Source of the DNA: DAOTEJ01 sp035454085
GTDB lineage: Bacteria; Pseudomonadota; Gammaproteobacteria; Burkholderiales; Burkholderiaceae_F
Direction of reading: 5' to 3'
Assembly: GCA_035454085.1 (NCBI GenBank)
Contig: DAOTEJ010000002.1
Span: 1 to 64,000 of the forward strand
Length of the DNA stretch: 64,000 bases
Positions within the stretch are counted from its first letter, which is position 1; the number at the start of each line of letters is the position of its first letter. A model generated the notes under the pieces. That model ran no database searches. It saw nothing but the letters and a program-made list of their open reading frames with translations, and was not told the origin of the DNA. Shown here in pieces: positions 61,602-64,000 of the stretch. The position numbers were made by a program, and so were the translations under genes.

Positions 61602-64000
<2,399 letters not shown>

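Overview
The window looks like a chromosome segment of a high-GC betaproteobacterium, most likely order Burkholderiales. The gene order supports this: sspB-sspA-petC-petB-petA, hemA-prfA-prmC-grxD, the block gltB/gltD-mla-murA-hisGDCBHAFIE-hinT-tatABC, and rpe-gph-trpE...trpG...trpD...trpC. The short HisG (no C-terminal regulatory domain), a PEP-CTERM protein and a stand-alone imidazoleglycerol-phosphate dehydratase HisB fit the same group. A run of 100 N at 11611-11710 lies between two identical 55-base sequences, which marks this as a draft assembly, possibly a metagenome bin.

Layout. 1-400: the left edge carries what looks like an rRNA operon promoter (TTGACG, 17 bases, CATAAT) and a boxA-like leader pointing left, so a 16S gene probably starts just outside the window. 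401-10.8 kb: a mixed set with an enoyl-CoA hydratase, a large PAS-GAF-GGDEF-EAL protein, a DUF3429 membrane protein, an AcuI-type acryloyl-CoA reductase, a methyltransferase with a signal peptide, an APC permease, a small basic protein and an M61 peptidase. 10.9-14 kb: an accessory patch with a possible heme-thiolate protein (PCP motif), a halohydrin-dehalogenase-like SDR that lacks its catalytic tyrosine, a CREST-type membrane hydrolase and a SHOCT protein. 14-22.4 kb: tryptophan genes on the minus strand, interleaved with ltaE, an LprI-like gene and a GNAT gene, and preceded by a 35-residue leader peptide with five tryptophans (trpL) and an attenuator-like pairing. 22.4-29.4 kb: apaG, mltA, dsbC, a Ubi-type hydroxylase, tRNA-Phe, a sulfatase and two small envelope or membrane-associated genes.

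29.5-34 kb: hemA, prfA, prmC, grxD and ubiX on the plus strand, covering tetrapyrrole synthesis, translation termination with release-factor methylation, Fe-S handling and prenyl-flavin supply. 34-43.5 kb: a PEP-CTERM L-type lectin-like protein, tRNA-Thr, sspB/sspA, the cytochrome bc1 operon petABC, mscL, a DegQ/DegS-like protease, a PaaK-like adenylating enzyme and a Sel1-repeat protein. 43.5-64 kb: one long leftward series running from gltB/gltD through a thioesterase, the MlaFEDACB lipid-transport system, an ABC-2 exporter pair, a BolA-like protein, murA, the complete his operon and hinT to tatABC. Many neighbours overlap by 1-4 bases, so translational coupling is likely.

Most of the window is conserved housekeeping DNA. 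The most unusual points are the trp leader peptide, the Tyr-to-Pro halohydrin-dehalogenase homologue, the PCP protein next to it, and the exported methyltransferase. No CRISPR array, prophage, transposase or insertion sequence was seen.
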